A stretch of 20,425 nt of DNA from a virus, in IMG/VR virus record IMGVR_UViG_3300028415_000034, positions 1 through 20,425 of that record; one strand, written 5' to 3'. The translations under genes were made by a program, and so were the position numbers. Below are positions 14,018-20,425 of this stretch, in pieces (within the stretch, counting starts at the first letter, position 1; every line of letters begins with the position of its first letter). The notes under the pieces were generated by a model that saw only the letters and a list, made by a program, of their open reading frames with translations, did no database searches and was not told where the DNA came from.

Positions 14018-15478
14018 TTGGACTTTTTTTATGATAAACAGATACGACGATATCTTACTCAAACAATTCGACTATTGAGTAACTTTTCGCATCAAGACGC
14101 AAACGGTAACCTCAAACAGGTTCCTGTAATGTACGGTGATCTAACACGACAGGTTGCAAACATTATTAGAGATAATTCTGAGAATAAAATCCCCAGTGCA
14201 CCGAGGATGGCTGTTTACATTACTGGTCTCGAACAGGACAGGACACGAACTGCTGACCAATCATTAGTTAGCAAAGTGAACGTTAGAGAACGAGCTTATG
14301 ACGACCTTAATAACGAATATCTAAACACACAAGGGCAGAACTATACAGTTGAGCGTCTAATGCCTAGTCCGTATACTCTACGAATTAGTGCAGACATTTG
14401 GGCTTCTAATACTGACCAGAAGTTGCAAATTCTTGAACAGATCTTAGCATTGTTTAATCCAAGTTTTGAAATTCAAACAACAGATAATTACATTGACTGG
14501 ACTAGTTTGACAGTTGTTAATCTTGAAGGTATTGTGTTTAGTTCAAAATCTATCCCGGTTGGCGTAGACAGCGAGATTGATGTTGCTCAGCTTACATTTA
14601 GTATTCCTATCTACTTGTCTAGCCCTGTTAAGGTCAAGAAGCTAGGTGTTGTACAAAAGATTATCAACAGTATTTACGACGAAGCAAACGGTACTGTTGA
14701 ACTAGGACTTAGTGGTCCGGAGTTAGCAGCGTGGGCAGACACTGCTCCACCTGTTAATACTACCGGTAGCATACAAGATAACCTAGAAGGCAACGAAACT
14801 AACACCACTGCTAACATTACTAGGAATAATAGGTCAGTGGTTACTACAACCTGGCAGGACTACGGACTGTTTGTGAACGGCAACCAAGCCCAAATTGTTG
14901 ACGGCCAAAGCGTTGGAACAATTAATTGGCAGGCATTATTTCAAGCATATCCAGGACGGTACCAAGCAGGCTCAAGCAGAATCTTTTTACAGTCGTCTGA
15001 AACTAACAACTACATTGTAGGTACAATTGCGTTAGATGATATGGACTCGACTATTGTTAATATTACTTGGGACGGTGATACAATTCCTGAAGATACTATT
15101 ATCCAAGGAAGAACGAACTTAGATTACATTATTGATCCAACTAGGTTCAACCCATCAAGTGTCAAGACGCCAGGTGCACGACTATTGCTTTTAGCTGACA
15201 TTGGTAATACAGATAATGTCGACGGTGCAGATGCTTGGAAAAATCAAGACGGTACTGACTTTGTTGCTAGTGAAAATGATATAGTTGAATGGAACTTAAA
15301 TTCTAACTCAAGTCTTTATGAATGGCGTATCGTGTTTGATGCCAGCGAAGAGACTAATGTTGTTTACACTTCGAATCTAAACACAGGGTATCAATACAAG
15401 TGGACAGGCGATTACTGGATCAAGAGTTGGGAAGGCGAATATTCAAGTAGTGCTTGGAGCTTAGACCTTCTAAGCTAA
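14018..15478 (+). CDS. 15: Tail completion / sheath stabiliser protein (gp15) with C-terminal extension
   Basis: 486 residues (T4 gp15 is 272). In T4, gp15 caps the tail top and joins tail to neck. The N-terminal part, about 1-235, has the gp15 pattern: MDFFYDKQIRRYLTQTIRLL, QVPVMYGDLTRQVANII, PRMAVYITGLEQDRTRTADQ, VERLMPSPYTLRISADIWAS, QKLQILEQILALFNPSFEI, then FSIPIYLSSPVKVKKLGVVQ. Residues about 236-486 are an extra domain of unknown function, beta-rich, with many Asn, Thr and Asp. TTG 14018 is taken as the start because GAGGTG lies 7-8 nt upstream, the next in-frame ATG is far inside the conserved region, and other gp15 proteins begin just before the same FFY-IRRY motif. Confidence 0.85.
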   Translation: MDFFYDKQIRRYLTQTIRLLSNFSHQDANGNLKQVPVMYGDLTRQVANIIRDNSENKIPSAPRMAVYITGLEQDRTRTADQSLVSKVNVRERAYDDLNNEYLNTQGQNYTVERLMPSPYTLRISADIWASNTDQKLQILEQILALFNPSFEIQTTDNYIDWTSLTVVNLEGIVFSSKSIPVGVDSEIDVAQLTFSIPIYLSSPVKVKKLGVVQKIINSIYDEANGTVELGLSGPELAAWADTAPPVNTTGSIQDNLEGNETNTTANITRNNRSVVTTTWQDYGLFVNGNQAQIVDGQSVGTINWQALFQAYPGRYQAGSSRIFLQSSETNNYIVGTIALDDMDSTIVNITWDGDTIPEDTIIQGRTNLDYIIDPTRFNPSSVKTPGARLLLLADIGNTDNVDGADAWKNQDGTDFVASENDIVEWNLNSNSSLYEWRIVFDASEETNVVYTSNLNTGYQYKWTGDYWIKSWEGEYSSSAWSLDLLS

Positions 15479-15486
15479 CTATTAGT

Positions 15487-15948
15487 ATGGACCAAATAGT
15501 TTGCAGTGGTGCACTGTTTTATGCACTAGACACACATAGATTCCTATTCATTCACCGGACCCAAGGTCGTCACAAAGATCACTGGGGGCTAGTTGGTGGC
15601 ACTACTGAAGGAATCGAAACTCCTTGGGAAGGTCTACAGAGAGAAATACAGGAAGAAATAGGCAAAGTTGAGATTTTAAAGACAATGCCGCTTGAAAGTT
15701 TTGTCTCTAACGATCAGCATTTTCACTTTCACACTTATCTAACTTTGGTTACTGAAGAGTTTATTCCTAAGCTAAATCACGAACACAATGGATACGCTTG
15801 GGTCAGCTTTGGCAAGTGGCCAAAGCCTGTTCATCATGGATTGCGTAATACTTTACAAAATAAGACAATTCAAAGTAAACTTCAAACTGTCTTACAAGTT
15901 ATTGACTGGATGGATCTCAGTTCCAAAACGGGTCAAACTGATAGCTAA
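15487..15948 (+). CDS. Nudix hydrolase
   Basis: 153 residues. A complete Nudix box lies at 38-59 of the protein: G38, five residues, E44, seven residues, R52-E53, two residues, E56-E57, one residue, G59. These acidic residues bind the metal used to hydrolyse nucleoside diphosphate-linked compounds. The N-terminus (MDQIVCSGALFYALDTHRFL) and C-terminal half (NHEHNGYAWVSFGKWPKPVH) match Nudix proteins I remember from marine T4-like phages. The substrate cannot be read from the sequence. ATG 15487 follows the gp15 stop by 8 nt and has no clear SD; the in-frame TTG 15454 lies inside gp15. The last 32 bp overlap the end of the opposing PagL-like gene. Confidence 0.92.
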   Translation: MDQIVCSGALFYALDTHRFLFIHRTQGRHKDHWGLVGGTTEGIETPWEGLQREIQEEIGKVEILKTMPLESFVSNDQHFHFHTYLTLVTEEFIPKLNHEHNGYAWVSFGKWPKPVHHGLRNTLQNKTIQSKLQTVLQVIDWMDLSSKTGQTDS

Positions 15949-16414
15949 CAGTAACATAGTCTATGCCTGTGTTAACTTCGTGAATACTTGCAGAACTATG
16001 ATGTGACCATTCAAGACGCCAAACTTTATTGAAGTCGACTCCTAGACCTAATCGAAAGTTTGTCGGACCAACTAGATTACTTCCGCTATTAGCACTTACG
16101 CCTAAACGAAAATACGGTTCTACTCCTTTGTAGCCCCATAATGGTTCTGTAACGTAAGACACAGAATAGATCTCCAAGTTATCTTCTTGTACACCATTTT
16201 TAGTATCACCTTGCTTCATAATCAGAGCCTGAACTTCCCAATTGTTATACACAAAGCCAACTTCGCCTACTCTTAGTGTAGAATTTATTAGTGTTGAGCC
16301 TAGACCAATATTAAACATTCCGTGATCGTCTGCATTTGATTTAGCAGAATAACCTGCTGCTAAAAGCAAGATTACAAATAAGATAACTCCTGCTACTGTT
16401 TTGTTAAATTTCAT
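15917..16414 (-). CDS. PagL-like outer-membrane beta-barrel (putative lipid A 3-O-deacylase)
   Basis: 165 residues. N-terminal signal peptide: basic MKFNK, hydrophobic VAGVILFVILLLAAG, likely cleavage after SNA (26-28). The rest alternates hydrophobic and polar residues with many aromatics, as in small outer-membrane barrels. Near the C-terminus SHHSSASIHEVNTGIDY contains His138-x-Ser140, with Asp152 twelve residues after the Ser. This is the spacing of His126, Ser128 and Glu140 in Pseudomonas PagL, with Asp in place of Glu. The function would be removal of an acyl chain from lipid A in the outer membrane. The SD AAGGTGA precedes ATG 16414, 8 nt after the stop of the fibre gene, so it should be expressed late with it. 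Confidence 0.78.
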   Translation of the reverse strand: MKFNKTVAGVILFVILLLAAGYSAKSNADDHGMFNIGLGSTLINSTLRVGEVGFVYNNWEVQALIMKQGDTKNGVQEDNLEIYSVSYVTEPLWGYKGVEPYFRLGVSANSGSNLVGPTNFRLGLGVDFNKVWRLEWSHHSSASIHEVNTGIDYVTVSYQFDPFWN

Positions 16415-16422
16415 ACGTCACC

Positions 16423-19275
16423 TTATAAGTTCGCTATACGAGTCTGGAAGTCTGTGAAGTCTGCAGAAGCTGCTGTTACGTCTTTAAGAGTTTGAAGACT
16501 TACGTAGCCTGGTATAGTATTGTTGATACCATCTACAAGAATTGTACTATCGTCACCAAATACCGATCCTGACATCTCACCTTCCAATGTGCCTACTACA
16601 TTACCTTGCACATTACCAAAGAACGTGCCTGTGGCCGTAATGTCGCCTGCTGTGATAGCATTAGTTGTTGTACTGCCGTTGCCGGTAACGTAATCAAGAG
16701 TAAAGTCAGTTGCTGCCTGCGTGCCTACTGTTGCTGCGTTGCCGCCGTCAACAGAAACAGTTAGTGTAGCATTGCCTAGATCTGTAAACGTTGCAGAACC
16801 AGTTGCGTCACCGTCTAAGGTCAGCGTCGGGTCACTTGCTGCTGTTGTTGCAATGTCAACGTTGCCTGTACCGTCTACTGACACGCTACCAGTAACTGCT
16901 CCAGAGACGCTAATAGTTCTTGCTGTAGCCCACGCCGCTGCTGTGTCTGCATTACCTGTTAGTGCACCAACAAACGTAGTTGCTTCAACGTTTTTGTCGA
17001 ATACAAAACGGTCGGTTGCAGAAGCGTATGCCAGTGTAGCTGTGCCATCTGTGCCTAAGTCTACAACAATACCTGCACCATTAGCTGCCGTTGCGTCTGC
17101 TACGCCGTCTGCAAGAATAAGTGTGGTTGACGTTGTAGTCAGCGAAGCCGAGTTAATGTTTGTGTTACCGTTAACAGTTAGATCGCCTGTGATGGTTGCA
17201 TTGCCACCTACGTAAAGGTTCTGTGCAATACCTGCACCGCCGTCAGTAATGATTGCACCTGTGTCTACAGAAGTTGACTGAGTTGTGTCGGTTTGAGTAA
17301 TTACACCAGTTACGTCAACAAGCCCACCTACGTAAAGGTTCTGTGCAATACCTGCACCGCCGTCAGTAATGATTGCACCTGTGTCTACAGAAGTTGACTG
17401 AGTTGTGTCGGTTTGAGTAATTACACCAGTTACGTCTAGTGTACCGGCTAGATTTAGTGAAGTACTCCAAGCTGGCGCGGAGCCATTACTTGTTAGTACT
17501 GTATTTGCTGCGCCTATAGTCAGTGGCCCTAAGCTGTCTGCTCCGTTGCCAATCAGAATGTCACCTTGGGTGGCTGTATCAAGACCAGTACCGCCGCTGG
17601 TCACTGGAAGTGCAGACGTTAACGACATTGTGTCTGATGTTACGTCACTAGCAACTACGTTACCTCTAAATGTAGTAGCTTGAATGTCACCTTGTGTGCC
17701 TGATGCTACTTCTGTTGTAATCGTTGCATCAGGTACAAATGTGAAGTAACCGGTTGAATCATCAAAGCCAAAGAAGCCGTTCTTTGCAGTAGATCCGTCG
17801 TGCCATTTAAAGTTTATACCACGGTCTTGATTGTCATCGCCAGTTGGTGCTGAACCACTGTTTCCTGTACCAATTGATACAATTCTGTCAGTTGTGTTAA
17901 CTGGCCCGTTAAAAACAGTATTGCTGCCGTTAATAACACTAAAGTTGCCGTCTACAATTATACCGCCTTCGAACGTGCCGCCTGTGCTTTTTGCAACAAC
18001 ATCACCAACTCTAAAGACACCTAACACTATAACATTAACATCAGTATCAAAGTCTACAGGATCAACTAGTGTTAATGAAGTAGCGTCAGTGGTATACTCT
18101 TCACCTTCTTCAAGAACAATACCATTTCTGATTACAATTTCTGTGCCGCCTGAAACGGTACTAAATGTATTACCATTGTCGTCAATGCCTGAGAATACTT
18201 GCTGTCCTGAATCAGCAGTAAACTGATATCTAACCAGTGCACTTCCTAAAGGCAGAACTGCCCAGTCGTCAATGCCCGGCGTTGCGTTATATACTTCGTA
18301 GCTGTTGTTTGTAGTGTTCCAGCGAATAGCACCTGTTGTATCTGCTGGTCTTTCTGCGGAAGTACCAATCGGAAGTACCAACGACTTGTTTGTGTTCATA
18401 ACAACGTTGCCAGTACCCGTTGGGGTAATGCTAATACTAGTGTTGGCTATTGTAGTAGTAATATCGTTAGATGACAATAGTAAGTCGCCCAAGTATCCGT
18501 TGTCTGAATAAGCATTAAGCCAAGTCTGCGACGATGTACCAAGGTCGTATGTTCCGGTTGAGTTCGGAACAAGATTTGATTCAAATTCTGCACCAATTGT
18601 GATACCGTCTGTGGTTTCGTCACCAATTGTAATATTACCATCGACTCTTAGGTTACCGGTAACGATAAGATTCTTAATATTACCAGTTGTACCAATCTGC
18701 GTAGCACTATTGGTTATAACTGAACCGCTTGTTCCTGCTTGTAATTCTAAATTTTGACCGGCCAAGGTAGACTCTATCAGTCCTGAGCCTGCTGTTATAG
18801 CTGGATCGCCGTTAATTGATATTGTACCGTATGATAGTTTTGTATCTGTGTTTGCTGCGTCGTTGATTGTCAGCCTGCCGTTAATGATAACACTGCTATC
18901 AGTATTAGTATCGATAAGAATATCGGAACCATCTGCGGCTGTAGTTGTAGTAACTTGGTTCTGGGTGAAAAGTAAATCGTTAGCTTCGACACCTGCTGCG
19001 GCATCAAAACCAGTTAGCCTAAGGTTACTAGATAGTACTGTAATGTCGTTTCCGTTAATGTCAACATTGTCTACAGTTGCTTGATCTGCTAATAGTAAAG
19101 TTGTTTGAGTGGTGCCGGTAACATCTAGGTCAACGCCTGGTGTTCCGTTGTTTACGCCTATGCGGCTATTGGTAACATCAAAGTACAGGAGATCTGTTTC
19201 TACTGCTATGTCTATGCCATTTCTTACTAGGTTCGCCTTGAGTAGCGGACCCGATATACGACCTGTTGCAGCCAT
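16423..19275 (-). CDS. Large fibre-like virion structural protein with tandem repeat
   Basis: 950 residues, rich in Thr, Gly, Asp, Asn, Val and Ala, built from repeated beta-type segments, as expected of a tail fibre or long virion surface protein. The N-terminus (MAATGRISGPLLKANLVRNG, then ETDLLYFDVTNSRIGVNNGT) is of a type I remember from marine T4-like phages. About residues 295-335 carry an AERPA-containing module (GTSAERPADTTGAIRWNT), and 343-430 a beta module with IVIRNGIVLEEGEEYT; both also occur in the neighbouring 187-residue protein. Residues about 613-690 hold two 40-residue copies of a repeat (QSTSVDTGAIITDGGAGIAQ). No C-terminal S74 peptidase is seen. ATG 19275 has a strong SD (AAGGAGAG). 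Confidence 0.88.
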   Translation of the reverse strand: MAATGRISGPLLKANLVRNGIDIAVETDLLYFDVTNSRIGVNNGTPGVDLDVTGTTQTTLLLADQATVDNVDINGNDITVLSSNLRLTGFDAAAGVEANDLLFTQNQVTTTTAADGSDILIDTNTDSSVIINGRLTINDAANTDTKLSYGTISINGDPAITAGSGLIESTLAGQNLELQAGTSGSVITNSATQIGTTGNIKNLIVTGNLRVDGNITIGDETTDGITIGAEFESNLVPNSTGTYDLGTSSQTWLNAYSDNGYLGDLLLSSNDITTTIANTSISITPTGTGNVVMNTNKSLVLPIGTSAERPADTTGAIRWNTTNNSYEVYNATPGIDDWAVLPLGSALVRYQFTADSGQQVFSGIDDNGNTFSTVSGGTEIVIRNGIVLEEGEEYTTDATSLTLVDPVDFDTDVNVIVLGVFRVGDVVAKSTGGTFEGGIIVDGNFSVINGSNTVFNGPVNTTDRIVSIGTGNSGSAPTGDDNQDRGINFKWHDGSTAKNGFFGFDDSTGYFTFVPDATITTEVASGTQGDIQATTFRGNVVASDVTSDTMSLTSALPVTSGGTGLDTATQGDILIGNGADSLGPLTIGAANTVLTSNGSAPAWSTSLNLAGTLDVTGVITQTDTTQSTSVDTGAIITDGGAGIAQNLYVGGLVDVTGVITQTDTTQSTSVDTGAIITDGGAGIAQNLYVGGNATITGDLTVNGNTNINSASLTTTSTTLILADGVADATAANGAGIVVDLGTDGTATLAYASATDRFVFDKNVEATTFVGALTGNADTAAAWATARTISVSGAVTGSVSVDGTGNVDIATTAASDPTLTLDGDATGSATFTDLGNATLTVSVDGGNAATVGTQAATDFTLDYVTGNGSTTTNAITAGDITATGTFFGNVQGNVVGTLEGEMSGSVFGDDSTILVDGINNTIPGYVSLQTLKDVTAASADFTDFQTRIANL
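17204..17436. repeat. Perfect 113-bp direct tandem repeat, period 120 bp, inside the fibre gene
   Basis: Copies at 17204-17316 and 17324-17436 look identical base for base, separated by 7 bp. The period of exactly 120 bp keeps the frame and encodes two 40-residue units of the fibre protein. Identity at synonymous positions implies a recent duplication, gene conversion, or an assembly effect. Confidence 0.95.
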
Positions 19276-19364
19276 TATCTCTCCTTATACGGGGATCCTG
19301 TCCCTCTAACCACATTACCTCGCGGGTTAACCACGGTTTGTTCCTGCAAAGTTCCTCTTTGCAT
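19275..19364 (-). CDS. Possible 29-residue leaderless ORF upstream of the fibre gene
   Basis: ATG 19364 opens 29 codons ending with TAA, which overlaps the fibre-gene start as TAATG. The peptide begins MQRGTLQEQTVVNPRGN and ends SPYKER. The ATG lies 5 nt after a late promoter core, so the transcript would start at or next to it. It accounts for nearly all of an otherwise unusually long leader. No homologue can be checked here; it may instead be only a structured 5' leader, since GCAAAG and CTTTGC near its start could form a hairpin. Confidence 0.45.
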   Translation of the reverse strand: MQRGTLQEQTVVNPRGNVVRGTGSPYKER

Positions 19365-19369
19365 CAGTA

Positions 19370-19378
19370 GTATTTATC
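19370..19378 (-). promoter_or_regulatory. T4-type late promoter of the fibre / PagL-like operon
   Basis: The minus strand reads GATAAATAC followed by TACTG and ATG. The predicted start is near 19365. It follows the terminator of the 187-residue gene by about 10 nt. The distance to the fibre start is about 90 nt, longer than at any other late promoter here. Confidence 0.78.
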
Positions 19379-19388
19379 GTTGCACAAA

Positions 19389-19413
19389 TAAAAAGCTGCT
19401 TGGGTAGCAGCTT
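19389..19413 (-). terminator. Rho-independent terminator after the 187-residue structural gene
   Basis: The minus strand forms AAGCTGCT, loop ACCCA, AGCAGCTT (8-bp perfect stem), followed by TTTAT. The stem overlaps the stop codon of the 187-residue gene (19412-19414). Confidence 0.82.
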
Positions 19414-19975
19414 ATTTGTCAAAGTTATGAATTGCAACAACAGGCCTGTCGGCGTCTGGGGGTGATTCAAACACAATATATGATCCGTCTGCATACGGAG
19501 CATTTGGTCCTGCAAGACTTCCACTTGTACTTGTTTGAAGAGTGTAGTTTTGTATTTCTACAGTTAAGTCATCAAGTAACGGTCCTGGAATTTGGAACAC
19601 GTTTTCTACATAAACCATAACGTTCTGAGCTGCCAGCGGTACCGGAAAGTCTGTGTCTCCTGAATCTAACGGTCCAAACACAGTTTCTGTAGCGTCACCG
19701 TCAGCAAGATACTGCACTACAATACCTGGGTCTTGATTAGGCTCTTTGAAGCGTATCTCTCTCCAGTCACCGTTTTGATATACTTCAAACTGATTGTCGT
19801 CGGTATTGTATCTTAGATGACCGTTGTTTGCTGTAGCCGGGCGCTCAGCTAATGTACCTTTAGGCACTAGCAATACATTATTGCTGTCAAGAATTACTTG
19901 ATCATCAACATCGTACTTTACGCCGTTGCCTCTAATGCTTCTTAAGTTTGTGTTCTGTGCTTTTATTAGCCTCAT
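19412..19975 (-). CDS. Virion structural protein sharing modules with the 950-residue fibre-like protein
   Basis: 187 residues. About 36-75 hold the module VPKGTLAERPATANNGHLRY, then FEVYQNGDWREI. About 85-187 form a beta module, AQNVMVYVENVFQIPG, then NYTL and IVFESPPDADRPVVAIHNFD. The same two modules in the same order occur in the adjacent 950-residue protein. Such modules are common in phage fibre and attachment proteins; the exact role is unknown. The start overlaps the stop of the upstream gene as TAATG, indicating coupled translation; the gene ends inside a terminator. Confidence 0.83.
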   Translation of the reverse strand: MRLIKAQNTNLRSIRGNGVKYDVDDQVILDSNNVLLVPKGTLAERPATANNGHLRYNTDDNQFEVYQNGDWREIRFKEPNQDPGIVVQYLADGDATETVFGPLDSGDTDFPVPLAAQNVMVYVENVFQIPGPLLDDLTVEIQNYTLQTSTSGSLAGPNAPYADGSYIVFESPPDADRPVVAIHNFDK

Positions 19976-20425
19976 TAGACCTCCAAGTAACTCACTGTTG
20001 CTACTAGGTTTTCAGCGCCTGTTGAGTAGCCGTCAATTACGATTCTGTCAAACTCGCCTAGGATAATCTTTTCCGAATCAAAAGTAAAAGTTTCACCTGC
20101 CGGAAGTGATAGTTTTCTAACTACGACGGTTGTACCAAAACTTGCGGTGCTACCGTCCGGAACTATGTACATATCAAACTCTTCTGCCGGGTCTGCTCCG
20201 TCAGGATCAGCACTGTTACATATCATAATTGTTGTTACAGCCCACGCTTTATTGTCTGGTACTGATAACAAGGTGTGTCTGTAAGACGTCGATGCGCTTG
20301 GTACTACTGCATATTGCGCATCAACAAGCTGCCCGTTTTCATTAATAAATTCGCCACCGCCATTAACTAAAAACCCGTCGCCGTCAGTTGACCACCCCGC
20401 ATTGGATATGTCAGTTGGCGTAAGG
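19975..20425 (-). CDS. Structural protein, N-terminus cut off by window edge
   Basis: The frame is open from the right edge to the TAA at 19975-19977; 149 residues are visible. The TTG at 20269-20271 is an internal codon, because the coding sequence continues upstream (TPTDISNAGWSTDGDGFLVN, GGGEFINENGQLVDAQYAVV, SASTSYRHTLLSVPDNKAWA). The later part (FDMYIVPDGSTASFGTTVVV, LSLPAGETFTFDSEKIILGE, then ATVSYLEV) looks like a beta-sandwich of the kind found in phage virion proteins. It is operonic and coupled with the 187-residue structural gene. I do not recognise a specific family. Confidence 0.82.
   Translation of the reverse strand, partial: LTPTDISNAGWSTDGDGFLVNGGGEFINENGQLVDAQYAVVPSASTSYRHTLLSVPDNKAWAVTTIMICNSADPDGADPAEEFDMYIVPDGSTASFGTTVVVRKLSLPAGETFTFDSEKIILGEFDRIVIDGYSTGAENLVATVSYLEV

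Noticed and set aside
16721-17215. 164-codon plus-strand ORF opposite the fibre gene
   Set aside because: Its Val/Ala/Ser/Pro-rich low-complexity protein is the antisense of the Thr/Gly/Asp repeats; no SD or promoter.
17204-17436. CRISPR-like repeat
   Set aside because: Only two long copies with a 7-bp gap, in frame within a structural gene.
20269-20271. TTG as the start of a 98-residue gene
   Set aside because: The frame remains open to the window edge with protein-like sequence, so this is an internal Leu codon of a longer gene.

Overview
The window is a late structural-gene region of a T4-like contractile-tailed phage (myovirus). The sequence itself shows this: the large and small terminase subunits, tail sheath, tail tube, head-completion nuclease, two neck proteins and a tail-completion protein are all recognisable, and most genes are preceded by a T4-type late promoter (an ATAAATA core) with no -35 box. 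The proteins resemble those I remember from marine T4-like phages (cyanophage and pelagiphage types) more than those of coliphage T4. The host is not directly visible; a signal-peptide-bearing, PagL-like outer-membrane protein suggests a Gram-negative host. There are no tRNA genes, CRISPR arrays or insertion sequences that I can see.

Layout. Minus strand, right to left from 20425 to 15917: a structural gene truncated by the right edge, a 187-residue structural protein, a terminator, a late promoter, a possible 29-residue ORF, a 950-residue fibre-like protein with a perfect 40-residue tandem repeat, and a PagL-like protein. Plus strand, 12561 to 15948: neck protein gp14, a small NUMOD3-like protein, an enlarged gp15 and a Nudix hydrolase. 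Minus strand, 12500 to 11115: neck protein gp13, then a T4 gp1-like (deoxy)nucleotide kinase with its own consensus sigma70 promoter. Plus strand, 10744 to 11118: a zinc-binding HNH-like protein. Minus strand, 10666 to 1: enlarged tail sheath gp18, tail tube gp19, a tube-fold structural protein, a conserved small protein, gp4, gp16, two proteins of unknown function, gp17 and a truncated protein of unknown function.

How it works together. The genes supply tail (gp18, gp19, tube-fold protein, gp15), neck (gp13, gp14), DNA packaging (gp16, gp17), head completion (gp4) and fibre or virion-surface functions. They are cut into short transcription units, most of them opened by a late promoter. Several junctions have a stem-loop followed at once by a late promoter. 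Some late promoters sit 3-5 nt from the start codon, which predicts leaderless mRNAs; others leave room for a clear Shine-Dalgarno (SD) sequence. The gp13/gp14 divergence uses two late promoters arranged as a perfect palindrome. Accessory functions (Nudix, kinase, HNH-like, NUMOD3-like, PagL-like) sit at the strand-switch points or at operon ends.

No stretch longer than 300 bases is without a gene. The largest gap, 19276-19411, holds a terminator, a promoter and a possible small ORF.
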